Shown here one piece after another: positions 8,415 through 16,588 of a stretch of 64,000 nucleotides of DNA (positions within the stretch are counted from its first letter, which is position 1; every line of letters begins with the position of its first letter). A model generated the notes under the pieces. The model saw only the letters and a program-made list of their open reading frames with translations. It was not told where the DNA came from and searched no databases. The translations under genes and the position numbers were made by a program. The stretch comes from an uncultured Erythrobacter sp. (lineage in GTDB: Bacteria > Pseudomonadota > Alphaproteobacteria > Sphingomonadales > Sphingomonadaceae), in contig CANMMR010000001.1 of NCBI GenBank assembly GCA_947499095.1, positions 543,587 to 607,586 on the forward strand. The letters are read 5' to 3'.

Positions 8415-8513
8415 CCTTCGACGGATGTCGATGGCGCACCCAACAAAAACTCCGGGTGGGGGTGAGGGCTGGTGCCGTAGGGGCGGACGGATGTCCGGCC
8501 CGCACCCAACAAA
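8387..8513 (+). repeat. Tandem duplication including one hairpin arm
   Basis: Two copies of a unit of about 60 bases, offset by 67 bases (8387-8447 and 8454-8513). Each begins with GGGTGGGGG, passes through TGCCG and GACGGATGTC, and ends with GCACCCAACAAA. The first copy contains the right arm of hairpin copy 1; the second has diverged and lacks a partner arm. The region between the two flanking genes (8287-8568) holds no coding sequence beyond this. Confidence 0.7.
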
Positions 8514-8568
8514 CCACGGAACCCCCGCCCCCGCCACGCCGTTGACCCTGCAAAGGAGATCACCCGCG

Positions 8569-8931
8569 ATGAGCGATACCACCAAGACCAACACCCCCGT
8601 CGGCGAAAGCAAGGAGGCGCGCATGGCTAATCTGGCGCCCGAGATGCACAACGACGAGCAGGACGACCACCGTAATCAAGCGCAGGAAGTTGCCGAGGAA
8701 GCGCAGTCGACCACTACCGAGACCACCTCGCCCACTGAAAGCGTCAAGGGTGACAACAAGTCAGGCCTGATGGGCGATTCGACGCAGGACACGATCGATC
8801 ATATGCGCGACATGGAAAGCTCGGGCCGGATCGACATGGGCGCCTATAAGGGCGAGCCGAACCATGACGACAATGTCGATAAATACGGCAAGGATAAGAA
8901 GCCGGATGGCCTTCGGGGCGACGGCACCTAA
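8569..8931 (+). CDS. Small hydrophilic protein of unknown function
   Basis: A 120-residue, very polar protein without hydrophobic segments, rich in Asp, Glu, Lys, Thr and Asn. It is likely intrinsically disordered. A run of Thr and Ser near residues 45-58 (TTTETTSPTES) and Gly/Asp/Lys-rich C-terminal motifs (DKYGKDKKPDG) are visible. The start is fixed by AAAGGAGA eleven bases upstream. The gene overlaps tail to tail by four bases with the DUF202 gene. Proteins of this composition are often stress-related, but nothing here proves it. Confidence 0.65.
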   Translation: MSDTTKTNTPVGESKEARMANLAPEMHNDEQDDHRNQAQEVAEEAQSTTTETTSPTESVKGDNKSGLMGDSTQDTIDHMRDMESSGRIDMGAYKGEPNHDDNVDKYGKDKKPDGLRGDGT

Positions 8932-9329
8932 CCGTTGTCGGTCATCACCCAAAGGCCGATGCTGAGGACAACCGAGCCAGTTGCCACGACATAGGCCATC
9001 GCGCGGAAGTTCACGGTCGAAATGGCCTCGAATTCATGCGTATCCAGGCGGGCCAGCGTTTTGCATGCCCGCCTTTCTGCTTTTACCGCAAGCCACCCAC
9101 CGCCGAGAATGAACACTGTCGCGATGAGCTTGGGCAACCATGAGGGGTCCCAAGCGCCGAACAGCGCCCTGAAACCGAGCCCGATCCCGATCGCGGCGAA
9201 CGCCGTCCGCATCCAGCCAGCAAAAGTGCGCTCCATCGCCATGATGTTGCGATCTTCGGCGAGGTCCGTGCGGAATTCTGCCCACTCGGTGCTCTTGTCG
9301 GGTTTTTCTGGGGGGTCGTCCTGCGCCAT
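8928..9329 (-). CDS. DUF202 (YidH-type) membrane protein
   Basis: A 133-residue inner-membrane protein with three predicted transmembrane segments (about residues 40-60, 67-83 and 112-128). It has the DUF202 pattern: a charged N-terminus leading to LAEDRNIMAMERTFAGWMRTA ('N.LA.ERTxLAWxRT' type) just before the first helix. Function of the family is unknown. The start is the ATG at 9329. It is convergent with the hydrophilic protein gene, overlapping by CTAA. Confidence 0.85.
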   Translation of the reverse strand: MAQDDPPEKPDKSTEWAEFRTDLAEDRNIMAMERTFAGWMRTAFAAIGIGLGFRALFGAWDPSWLPKLIATVFILGGGWLAVKAERRACKTLARLDTHEFEAISTVNFRAMAYVVATGSVVLSIGLWVMTDNG

Positions 9330-9364
9330 GTGGCTATAAGCGATGGACGCGAGGCTAGGTTCCG

Positions 9365-9760
9365 CTAGCGGATTTCGGGCGCGGCACTGACCAGAGGTTG
9401 CGTATCGTTGATCAGATGGCTCTCGTCGACCGGCGAGGGTTCGACAAGTGCTGGCACTTGCGGCTCGGATTGCAGGGCGGCTTCACCCGGCGCGTCCGAA
9501 GAAGCATACCAGGCTTCAAGAGCGGCATCGTCCTGCCTGCTCCGACGAGCGGCAGGCGGCGGACCCTGGGTCACTTTCATCGCGCTTTGCTGAGCGGGCT
9601 CGAAGGCGGCGGTGGTCGCCATGCCGTTGTCAGATGCTTCCACCTGCTGCGCGATGATGCCAGGATCGTCCTCGCCGCCGATCAGCACGGCAACGAACCA
9701 CAAGAACAGGCCGACCATCAAGAGCTTCTTGCCGTGTGTAGTGAGGACACCGTCTTCCAT
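9365..9760 (-). CDS. Single-pass membrane protein of unknown function
   Basis: A 131-residue protein with a short cytoplasmic start (MEDGVLTTHGKK), one transmembrane helix (LLMVGLFLWFVAVLIGG) and a Pro/Ala/Glu-rich, probably disordered periplasmic tail of about 100 residues. I recognise no family. The ATG at 9760 is preferred; an in-frame TTG at 9769 adds three residues, and neither has a clear ribosome site. It follows mutS divergently placed on the same strand with 17 bases between its start region and the mutS stop at 9787. Confidence 0.55.
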   Translation of the reverse strand: MEDGVLTTHGKKLLMVGLFLWFVAVLIGGEDDPGIIAQQVEASDNGMATTAAFEPAQQSAMKVTQGPPPAARRSRQDDAALEAWYASSDAPGEAALQSEPQVPALVEPSPVDESHLINDTQPLVSAAPEIR

Positions 9761-9786
9761 GGTGCGCAATACTACCGCTCAGGAAG

Positions 9787-12411
9787 TTAAGGCTTGGTTG
9801 AAAATCCCAGGGACTTGAGTTCGTACAGCTTGTCCAAGGCTTCGCGCGGGCTGAGGGCGTCGATGTCGAGCGCCTCTAGCGCATTGCGAAGCGCGTCGTC
9901 CGGCTCGTCTTCGGCCTGCATACTCGCAGCGAACAGCGGCAATTCACCCAGACCTGCAGCGAGGCCGCCGGTTTCGGCCCGGCCCTTCTCCAGCTTGGCG
10001 AGGACCGCCTTGGCGCGCTTCAGCACGGGTTGGGGCACACCCGCCAGACGTGCGACATCAAGGCCGTAGCTACGGTCGGCAGCGCCGCTGGCGAGTTCGT
10101 GCAGCAGCACCAGTTCGCGCTTCCACTCGCGCGCCCGGACATGGTGCAGACTAAGGGCATCGCAGCTGTCGGCGAGGCGACTGAGTTCGTGATAATGCGT
10201 CGCGAAAAGGCAGCGGCAGCGCAATTGCTCGTGCACCGCTTCCACCACCGCCCAGGCGAGCGCCATGCCGTCATAGGTTGACGTGCCCCGCCCGACTTCG
10301 TCGAGGATGACGAAGCTGCGGTCCGTCGCCTGCGAAAGGATCGCCGCCGTCTCGACCATTTCGACCATGAAGGTGGAGCGGCCCCGCGCAAGATTGTCGC
10401 TCGCGCCGACGCGGCTGAAGAGGCGGTCGGCAAGGCCGATGCGCGCCGAAATCGCCGGGACGTAACTGCCCGCTTGCGCCAGCAACAGGATCAGCGCGTT
10501 CTGGCGCAGGAAGGTCGACTTGCCGCCCATGTTCGGGCCGCCGATCAGCCAGAGCCGGTCGTCCTTGCCGAGGGAGCAATCGTTGGCGACGAAACGTTCG
10601 CCGGATTTCGCCAGCGCCTGCTCTACCACCGGGTGGCGTCCACCGATGACTTCGAGGCAGGGTGCGTCGAGCATTTCGGGGCGGGCCCAATCGCCCTCGA
10701 CCGCGCGTTCCGCAAGCCCTGCGGCAACATCGATCCGGGCGAGCGCGGCAGCAGTGGCTGCGATCGCCTCGCGCGCCTTCACGACCTCTCCGACCAGCTC
10801 CTCGAAATGCGCGTCCTCCGCGGCCAGCGCATGCGCACCGGCCTCGGCGATCCGGGTCGCTTCCTCGTGCAGGCCGATGGAGTTGAACCGCACTGCGCCC
10901 GCCATGGTCTGGCGATGGGTGAAGCCGCTGTCCGCCGCCATCAGCTTGTCGCCGTGCTTGGCAGGCACTTCGATGAAATAGCCGAGCACCTTGTTGTGCT
11001 TGATCTTGAGCGAGGCGGTATCGGTTTCCTCGCGATATCTGGCTTCCAGCGCGGCGATCGCCTTGCGCGCATTGCCGCTGGTCTCGCGCAGCGCATCGAG
11101 CGCGTGGTCGTAGCCGCTGGCGATGTAGCCGCCCTGCTGGCGCTCCGTCGGCGGCGAGGGGACGAGGGCGCGGTCGAGGTGGTCGATCAGCGTCGAATGG
11201 CCGCCCAAGGCCGTCAGTGCGTGCTGGAGCAGGGCAGGCAGATCCGCGCTCGCTTCCAGCATCCCCCGCACGCGCCGCGCTTCGGACAGGCCATCGCGGA
11301 TCTGGCCGAGATCGCGCGGGCTGCCCCGGCCCGCGACCAGCCTTCCCAGAGCGCGGCCGATATCGGGTGCCTGCCTTAGTAAGGCTCGCAGATCGGCTCG
11401 CAGCAGCGGGTCGATATGGAAATGATGGATGGCGGCGTGCCGCGCCTCGATTTGTCCGCGATCCGCCAGCGGTGCAGCCAGATCCTCCGCCAGCTGCCGC
11501 GCCCCCGCGCCAGTCACGCAGCGATCGATACAGGCGATGAGGCTGCCTGCGCGCCCGCCACCCTGCGCCTCGAGGATTTCGAGGCTCGCGCGGGTTGCCG
11601 CGTCCATCGCCAGATGCGCACCGGTTCCGCGCGCCACGGGCGGGAGCAGGAAGGGCAGGTCGCCGCGGCCTGCATGGTCGAGATACGCTATGAGGCCGGC
11701 AGCGGCAGCCAGCATCGGGCGCGTGAAGTCTCCGAGCCCGTCGAGTGTCGCGATCCCGTGAATGTCCTTGAGCCGCGCTTCGCCATCCTCGCTGCGAAAG
11801 TCGGCGCGCGGGCGGGCGATCACGCCTTCGGTGCCGTCTTCCCAATCCTCCGGCGCAACCACTTCGCTCGCACCCAGCCGCGCCAGAGCGGCATCGAGCG
11901 CATTGGCTTCGCACTCTTCCAGCTCCATGCGACCGGTCGAGATGTCGCAGCTTGCCAGCCCCACGCCGTCGCGCACCGGAGCAACCGCGACCAACAAGTT
12001 CGCGCGACGGGGTTCGAGCAGTGCTTCTTCGGTCAGCGTGCCGGCCGTCACGAAGCGCACGATATCGCGCGCGACCAGCGCCTTGGACGTCGGCGTTCCT
12101 TCACGCTTGGCGCGGACCTTGGCCTCGTCGGGCGTTTCGGTCTGCTCGGCGATGGCGACGCGGCAGCCACCCTTGATCAGCCGCGCGAGGTATCCTTCCG
12201 CCGAATGCACCGGCACGCCGCACATCGGCACCGGCTCTCCGGCATGCTCGCCCCGACTTGTCAGCGCGATGTCGAGGATGCCGGCCGCCACCTTCGCATC
12301 CTCGAAGAACAGCTCGAAGAAATCGCCCATGCGATAGAACAGCAGCGCATCGCCCGCCTCGCGCTTGAGCGCGAGATATTGCTGCATCATCGGGGTCGGC
12401 TGGCCGGACAT
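9787..12411 (-). CDS. mutS: DNA mismatch repair protein MutS
   Basis: Recognises mismatches and small loops after replication and recruits MutL. The 874-residue protein has the N-terminal mismatch-binding motif (YRMGDFFELFFEDA, with the Phe-X-Glu pair), the connector and lever domains, and the ABC-type ATPase: Walker A GPNMGGKST, the signature STFMVEM, Walker B FVILDEVGRGTSTYDG, and the His switch ATHYHEL. Length is typical. The ATG at 12411 gives MSGQPTPMMQQYLALK, the normal beginning; the frame remains open upstream into the maeB region and that extension is discarded. Divergent from maeB with 114 bases shared. Confidence 0.97.
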   Translation of the reverse strand: MSGQPTPMMQQYLALKREAGDALLFYRMGDFFELFFEDAKVAAGILDIALTSRGEHAGEPVPMCGVPVHSAEGYLARLIKGGCRVAIAEQTETPDEAKVRAKREGTPTSKALVARDIVRFVTAGTLTEEALLEPRRANLLVAVAPVRDGVGLASCDISTGRMELEECEANALDAALARLGASEVVAPEDWEDGTEGVIARPRADFRSEDGEARLKDIHGIATLDGLGDFTRPMLAAAAGLIAYLDHAGRGDLPFLLPPVARGTGAHLAMDAATRASLEILEAQGGGRAGSLIACIDRCVTGAGARQLAEDLAAPLADRGQIEARHAAIHHFHIDPLLRADLRALLRQAPDIGRALGRLVAGRGSPRDLGQIRDGLSEARRVRGMLEASADLPALLQHALTALGGHSTLIDHLDRALVPSPPTERQQGGYIASGYDHALDALRETSGNARKAIAALEARYREETDTASLKIKHNKVLGYFIEVPAKHGDKLMAADSGFTHRQTMAGAVRFNSIGLHEEATRIAEAGAHALAAEDAHFEELVGEVVKAREAIAATAAALARIDVAAGLAERAVEGDWARPEMLDAPCLEVIGGRHPVVEQALAKSGERFVANDCSLGKDDRLWLIGGPNMGGKSTFLRQNALILLLAQAGSYVPAISARIGLADRLFSRVGASDNLARGRSTFMVEMVETAAILSQATDRSFVILDEVGRGTSTYDGMALAWAVVEAVHEQLRCRCLFATHYHELSRLADSCDALSLHHVRAREWKRELVLLHELASGAADRSYGLDVARLAGVPQPVLKRAKAVLAKLEKGRAETGGLAAGLGELPLFAASMQAEDEPDDALRNALEALDIDALSPREALDKLYELKSLGFSTKP

Positions 12412-12451
12412 GCCCCATGCCGTAGCTTGTGCGCTTCCGATTCGGGAAGCG

Positions 12452-12495
12452 GCGGACCGGCAGGTTTCCCCTACCGCTGGGCGGACAAGCAGGTT
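12452..12495. repeat. Duplicated 15-base motif in mutS/maeB divergent region
   Basis: GCGGAC-N2-GCAGGTT occurs at 12452-12466 and again at 12481-12495, in direct orientation and 29 bases apart, inside the 114-base intergenic region. Paired direct repeats in a divergent promoter could be operator sites; no regulator is known. Confidence 0.4.
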
Positions 12496-12525
12496 AGGGG
12501 CGGGGCAACTGGCAACGAGGTCCGC

Positions 12526-14787
12526 ATGTCCGAAGACGATACGAGCGCATTCAAGCGGCGCGAAGCGCTGTTCTACCACGAGACGATCCGCCCCGGTAAG
12601 ATCGAGATCATCGCCAGCAAGCCGATGGCGACGCAGCGCGACCTCTCCCTCGCCTATTCGCCGGGCGTCGCCGCGCCGGTGGAAGCGATCGCGGAGAATC
12701 CGAAGGACGCCGCGCGCTACACGGCCCGCTCCAACCTCGTTGCGGTGATTTCCAACGGCACCGCCATCCTCGGCCTCGGCAATCTCGGCGCGCTGGCGTC
12801 GAAGCCGGTGATGGAGGGCAAGGCAGTGCTGTTCAAGCGCTTCGCCGATGTCGATTCGATCGATCTCGAACTCGATACCGAGGATCCGGAAAAGTTCATC
12901 GAGGCGGTCGCGCTGATGGAGCCGAGTTTCGGCGGCATCAATCTGGAAGACATCGCCGCGCCCGAATGCTTCATCATCGAGCAGGCCTTGCGCGAGCGGA
13001 TGAATATCCCGGTCATGCATGACGACCAGCACGGCACGGCGATCATTTCTGCGGCCGGGCTGATCAACGCCTGCCACCTCACGGGACGCAAGCTCAAGGA
13101 TGTGAAGATGGTGGTGAACGGCGCGGGCGCTTCTGCACTAGCCTGCACCGCGCTGATCAAGTCCGTCGGCGTGCGGCCGGAGAACGTCATCGTCTGCGAC
13201 CGGTCGGGCCCGATCTATCCGGGCCGCGAGGGCGTGGACCAGTGGAAGAGCGCCCACGCGACCGAGACCGAAGCCCGCAGCCTGGAAGAAGCGCTGGAGG
13301 GAGCGGATGTCTTCCTCGGCCTGTCGGCCGCCGGTGCGCTCAAACCCGAGTGGGTCGAGAAGATGGCCGAGCGCCCGATCATTTTCGCCATGGCCAATCC
13401 GGTGCCGGAGGTCATGCCGGAGGATGCCAAGGCCGTGCGCCCAGATGCAATCATCGCTACGGGCCGGTCCGACTATCCGAACCAGGTCAACAATGTGCTC
13501 GGCTTCCCCTTCATCTTCCGCGGTGCGCTCGACGTGCAGGCGACCGCTATCAACGAGGAAATGAAAGTCGCCGCCGCCCGCGCCATCGCCGAGCTTGCCC
13601 GCGAACGCGTGCCCGAGGAAGTCGCGGCGGCTTATGGCGTCACGCACCAGTTCGGCGAGGAGTACATTATCCCCGCGCCCTTCGATCCGCGTCTTATGGA
13701 AGTCGTGTCGAGCGCCGTCGCGAAGGCAGCCATGGACAGCGGTGTCGCGCAGGCGCCGATCGAGGATTTCGAGGCTTACCGCCACCAGTTGAAGGCACGC
13801 CTCAATCCGACCACGGGCGCGCTCACCAATATCTATGCGCAGGCCAAGGCCAATCCCAAACGCATGGTGTTTGCCGAAGCCGAGGAAGACGTCGCCCTGC
13901 GCGCGGCGATCCAGTATCGCGAATTCGGCTATGGCGAACCCATCCTCGTCGGGCGGACCGAGAAGGTGCTCGAAAAGCTGCGCGAATTGGCGGTGGACGA
14001 TCCGGACGACTGGATCATCGAGAACTCCGCCGTGTCGGACAAGGTGCCGGCGATGGTCGACTTCCTCTACAAGCGCCTGCAACGCCGCGGCTATACCGAG
14101 CGCGACGTGGGCCGGATGGTCAACCAGGAGCGTAATGTCTTTGCCGCGCTGCTGGTGGCGCTCGGCCACGGCGATGCAATGATCTCGGGCCTTACGCGCA
14201 CATTCGCGCAGACCGCGCGCGAGGTGGGCCGGGTGCTCGAGCCCAAGCCGGGCGCGGTACCCTTCGGCATCCACATGATGATCGGCAAAAATTCGACTGT
14301 GTTCCTCGCCGATACGACCATCAACGAGCGCCCGACGTCGGAGCAGCTGGCGCATATCGCCAGGGAAACCGCAGCCGTCGCGCGGCGCATGGGCCATGAG
14401 CCGCGCGTCGCCTTCCTGTCCTATTCGACCTTCGGCAACCCGTCGGGCCAGTGGCTCGACAATATCCGCGATGCAGTGGCGATCCTCGACGCCGAGGAAC
14501 CGGGCTTTGAATACGAGGGCGAAATGGCGCCCGACGCCGCGCTCAACCCGACGGTGATGAAGCTTTATCCCTTCAGCCGCCTGTCCGGCCCTGCCAATGT
14601 GCTGATCATGCCCGGCCTGCAATCGGCCAATCTCTCGGCCAAGCTGCTGCGCGAGCTGGCGGGCGAGACGACCGTCGGACCGATGATGATCGGGATGGAG
14701 AAACCGGTCCAGATTGCGCCGATGACTTCCATTGCGCCCGATGTGCTGACACTGGCCGTGCTGGCAAGCGCGGGTGTGGTCGGCTGA
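12526..14787 (+). CDS. maeB: NADP-dependent malic enzyme (MaeB type)
   Basis: Oxidative decarboxylation of malate to pyruvate with NADP, supplying NADPH and pyruvate. The 753-residue protein is the large bacterial form: malic domain first (SLAYSPGVAAPVEAI, then the catalytic segment IEQALRERMNIPVMHDDQHGTA), NAD-binding domain with VVNGAGASALAC, then a C-terminal phosphotransacetylase-like domain from about residue 430 (AKANPKRMVFAEAEE onward) that is regulatory rather than catalytic in this family. The ATG at 12526 is the natural start; longer reading runs antisense through mutS. Confidence 0.95.
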   Translation: MSEDDTSAFKRREALFYHETIRPGKIEIIASKPMATQRDLSLAYSPGVAAPVEAIAENPKDAARYTARSNLVAVISNGTAILGLGNLGALASKPVMEGKAVLFKRFADVDSIDLELDTEDPEKFIEAVALMEPSFGGINLEDIAAPECFIIEQALRERMNIPVMHDDQHGTAIISAAGLINACHLTGRKLKDVKMVVNGAGASALACTALIKSVGVRPENVIVCDRSGPIYPGREGVDQWKSAHATETEARSLEEALEGADVFLGLSAAGALKPEWVEKMAERPIIFAMANPVPEVMPEDAKAVRPDAIIATGRSDYPNQVNNVLGFPFIFRGALDVQATAINEEMKVAAARAIAELARERVPEEVAAAYGVTHQFGEEYIIPAPFDPRLMEVVSSAVAKAAMDSGVAQAPIEDFEAYRHQLKARLNPTTGALTNIYAQAKANPKRMVFAEAEEDVALRAAIQYREFGYGEPILVGRTEKVLEKLRELAVDDPDDWIIENSAVSDKVPAMVDFLYKRLQRRGYTERDVGRMVNQERNVFAALLVALGHGDAMISGLTRTFAQTAREVGRVLEPKPGAVPFGIHMMIGKNSTVFLADTTINERPTSEQLAHIARETAAVARRMGHEPRVAFLSYSTFGNPSGQWLDNIRDAVAILDAEEPGFEYEGEMAPDAALNPTVMKLYPFSRLSGPANVLIMPGLQSANLSAKLLRELAGETTVGPMMIGMEKPVQIAPMTSIAPDVLTLAVLASAGVVG

Positions 14788-14791
14788 TCCG

Positions 14792-15928
14792 GTGATCGCT
14801 TCGCAGCGCCATCACTTCAGCATCCCCGACGAGGTCCATTACCTCAACTGCGCCTATATGGCGCCGCTCTCGCATGAGGTGAGCGAGGCGATGGTGGCGG
14901 CGGTGCGGCTGAAAGAGCAGCCGTGGAATTTCCGCCCGGCGCATTTCTTCAGCGTGGCCGAAGACTTTCGCTCCGATGCCGCCGGGCTGGCGGGCGTGCC
15001 GGTGGACGATATCGCGATCGTCCCTTCGGTCAGCTACGGCCTTGCCGTTGCCGCAAAGAACCTGCCGGTCGCGAAGGGCCAGCAGATTGTCACGCTGGCC
15101 GACCAGTTTCCGTCCAACGTCTACGTATGGCAGGACCTCGCCAGCAGGACCGGCGCGGAGGTCACCGCCGTAAAGCGAGATTCCCAATCCTCCTGGACCG
15201 AGGCGGTGCTGGACGCGATCGGACCGGACACGGCCATCGTCGCCGTGCCGAATTGCCACTGGGCCGACGGGCGGGTGGTCGATCTTGTCGCAGTCGGCGA
15301 GAAATGCCGCGAGCATGGCGCTGCGCTGGTGCTCGATCTCACCCAGTCGCTTGGCGCCATGCCGCTCGACTTCGCGAAGGTGCAGCCCGACTTCGCGGTT
15401 GCCGCCTGCTATAAATGGATGATGGGGCCCTACGGGATCGGCATGCTTTATGTCGCGCCGAAGCACCATGGGGGGCAGCCGATCGAGCACAACTGGATGA
15501 ATCGCGGCGGGTCGGAGGATTTTTCCCGTCTGGTCGACTACCGGAGCGATTTCCAGCCCGGCGCGCGGCGCTTCGACATGGGCGAAAAATCCAACCCACC
15601 GCTGCTACGCGGTGCGCGTGCCGGGATCGATTTCCTCATGGAATTCGGCGTCGACCGCATCGCCGAGGCGCTGGCGGAGCGGACGACCTCGATTGCCGAA
15701 GACGCTGCGAAGCTCGGCCTCACCTCTGCCGCTATCGGCACCCGCGCACCACATTTCCTGTCGCTCGAATTTCCGCACGGCGTACCCGAAGGCCTGACCG
15801 AGCGGTTGGCGGAGAACAACGTGCATGTATCGCTACGCGGAGCATCGCTCCGGGTGACCCCGCATCTCTACAATTCGCAAGCCGACCACGACGCACTGCT
15901 GGCGACGCTGGCGGAGTGCCTCGGCTAG
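14792..15928 (+). CDS. Aminotransferase class V-fold PLP enzyme
   Basis: A 378-residue PLP-dependent enzyme of the class V fold (cysteine desulfurase/isopenicillin N epimerase/kynureninase relatives). Visible are YLNCAYMAPLS near the start, the Asp of the cofactor site in LVLDLTQSLGAMPLD, and the PLP lysine in ACYKWMMGPYGIGMLYV. It does not have the cysteine-loop of IscS/NifS type desulfurases, and the substrate is not clear. The GTG at 14792 begins just after the maeB stop; a second GTG at 14774 would overlap maeB by 14 bases. Likely co-transcribed with maeB. Ends tail to tail with the SDR gene, overlapping by CTAG. Confidence 0.85.
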   Translation: MIASQRHHFSIPDEVHYLNCAYMAPLSHEVSEAMVAAVRLKEQPWNFRPAHFFSVAEDFRSDAAGLAGVPVDDIAIVPSVSYGLAVAAKNLPVAKGQQIVTLADQFPSNVYVWQDLASRTGAEVTAVKRDSQSSWTEAVLDAIGPDTAIVAVPNCHWADGRVVDLVAVGEKCREHGAALVLDLTQSLGAMPLDFAKVQPDFAVAACYKWMMGPYGIGMLYVAPKHHGGQPIEHNWMNRGGSEDFSRLVDYRSDFQPGARRFDMGEKSNPPLLRGARAGIDFLMEFGVDRIAEALAERTTSIAEDAAKLGLTSAAIGTRAPHFLSLEFPHGVPEGLTERLAENNVHVSLRGASLRVTPHLYNSQADHDALLATLAECLG

Positions 15929-16578
15929 AACGCCAGTTCTTTTCCGCTGTAATCGACATAGCGGAAACCGCCGCCACCCGCGCCCTCGATCACATCGGCC
16001 AGGCCGCGCACGCTTTCATCAATCGTGAGCGTCGCATTGGGTCCGCCCATGTCCGTCTGGACCCACCCGGGGTGCAGCGCGAGCACTTCGATATTGCGCG
16101 GCCCCGCATCCTGTTCGGCGATGCCTTTCGCCAACATGTTGAGCGCGGTTTTGCTGGTGCGGTACAGTTCGTAGCCGCCCGAACTGTCGTCGATCGAACC
16201 CATCAGCGAGGACATGAAAGCCAACGCGCCGCCATCGGCGATCTTCGGCAGCAGCACCTTCGCCAGATGCGAGGGGCCGAAAGCGTTGGTCATCATCACG
16301 TCCGCAACTTCGTCGCGGGTCGCCTGCGCGCTGTCCTGATGCTTCGCTCCGGTGATGCCGGCATTGATGATAACTGCGTCGAAGGACCCGTCGACACTAT
16401 CGAAGGTGGAGGGATCGGTTACGTCCAGCGTGGCAATCTCGACGCCCTCTACGCCATGAAGCCCGTCGCTTTTCGATCGTTCGGTCGCCACCACGGTCCA
16501 TCCCCGCGAGGTGAACTCCTCGGCGAGGCCGAGGCCGATGCCGCGCGATGCGCCGACAATGAGGATGGTCTTGCTCAT
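15925..16578 (-). CDS. Short-chain dehydrogenase/reductase
   Basis: A 217-residue SDR: cofactor motif ILIVGASRGIGLGLAEEF at residues 5-22, NAG at the end of beta-4 (VIINAGITG), catalytic Ser in FMSSLMGS and the Tyr-Lys pair in YRTSKTALNML. The short length and LHPGWVQTDMGGPNA resemble the C-factor-like or sniffer-like SDRs. Substrate unknown. It lies ten bases after the aldehyde dehydrogenase gene on the same strand, so the two are probably one operon. Confidence 0.9.
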   Translation of the reverse strand: MSKTILIVGASRGIGLGLAEEFTSRGWTVVATERSKSDGLHGVEGVEIATLDVTDPSTFDSVDGSFDAVIINAGITGAKHQDSAQATRDEVADVMMTNAFGPSHLAKVLLPKIADGGALAFMSSLMGSIDDSSGGYELYRTSKTALNMLAKGIAEQDAGPRNIEVLALHPGWVQTDMGGPNATLTIDESVRGLADVIEGAGGGGFRYVDYSGKELAF

Positions 16579-16588
16579 TTTGTCTCTC

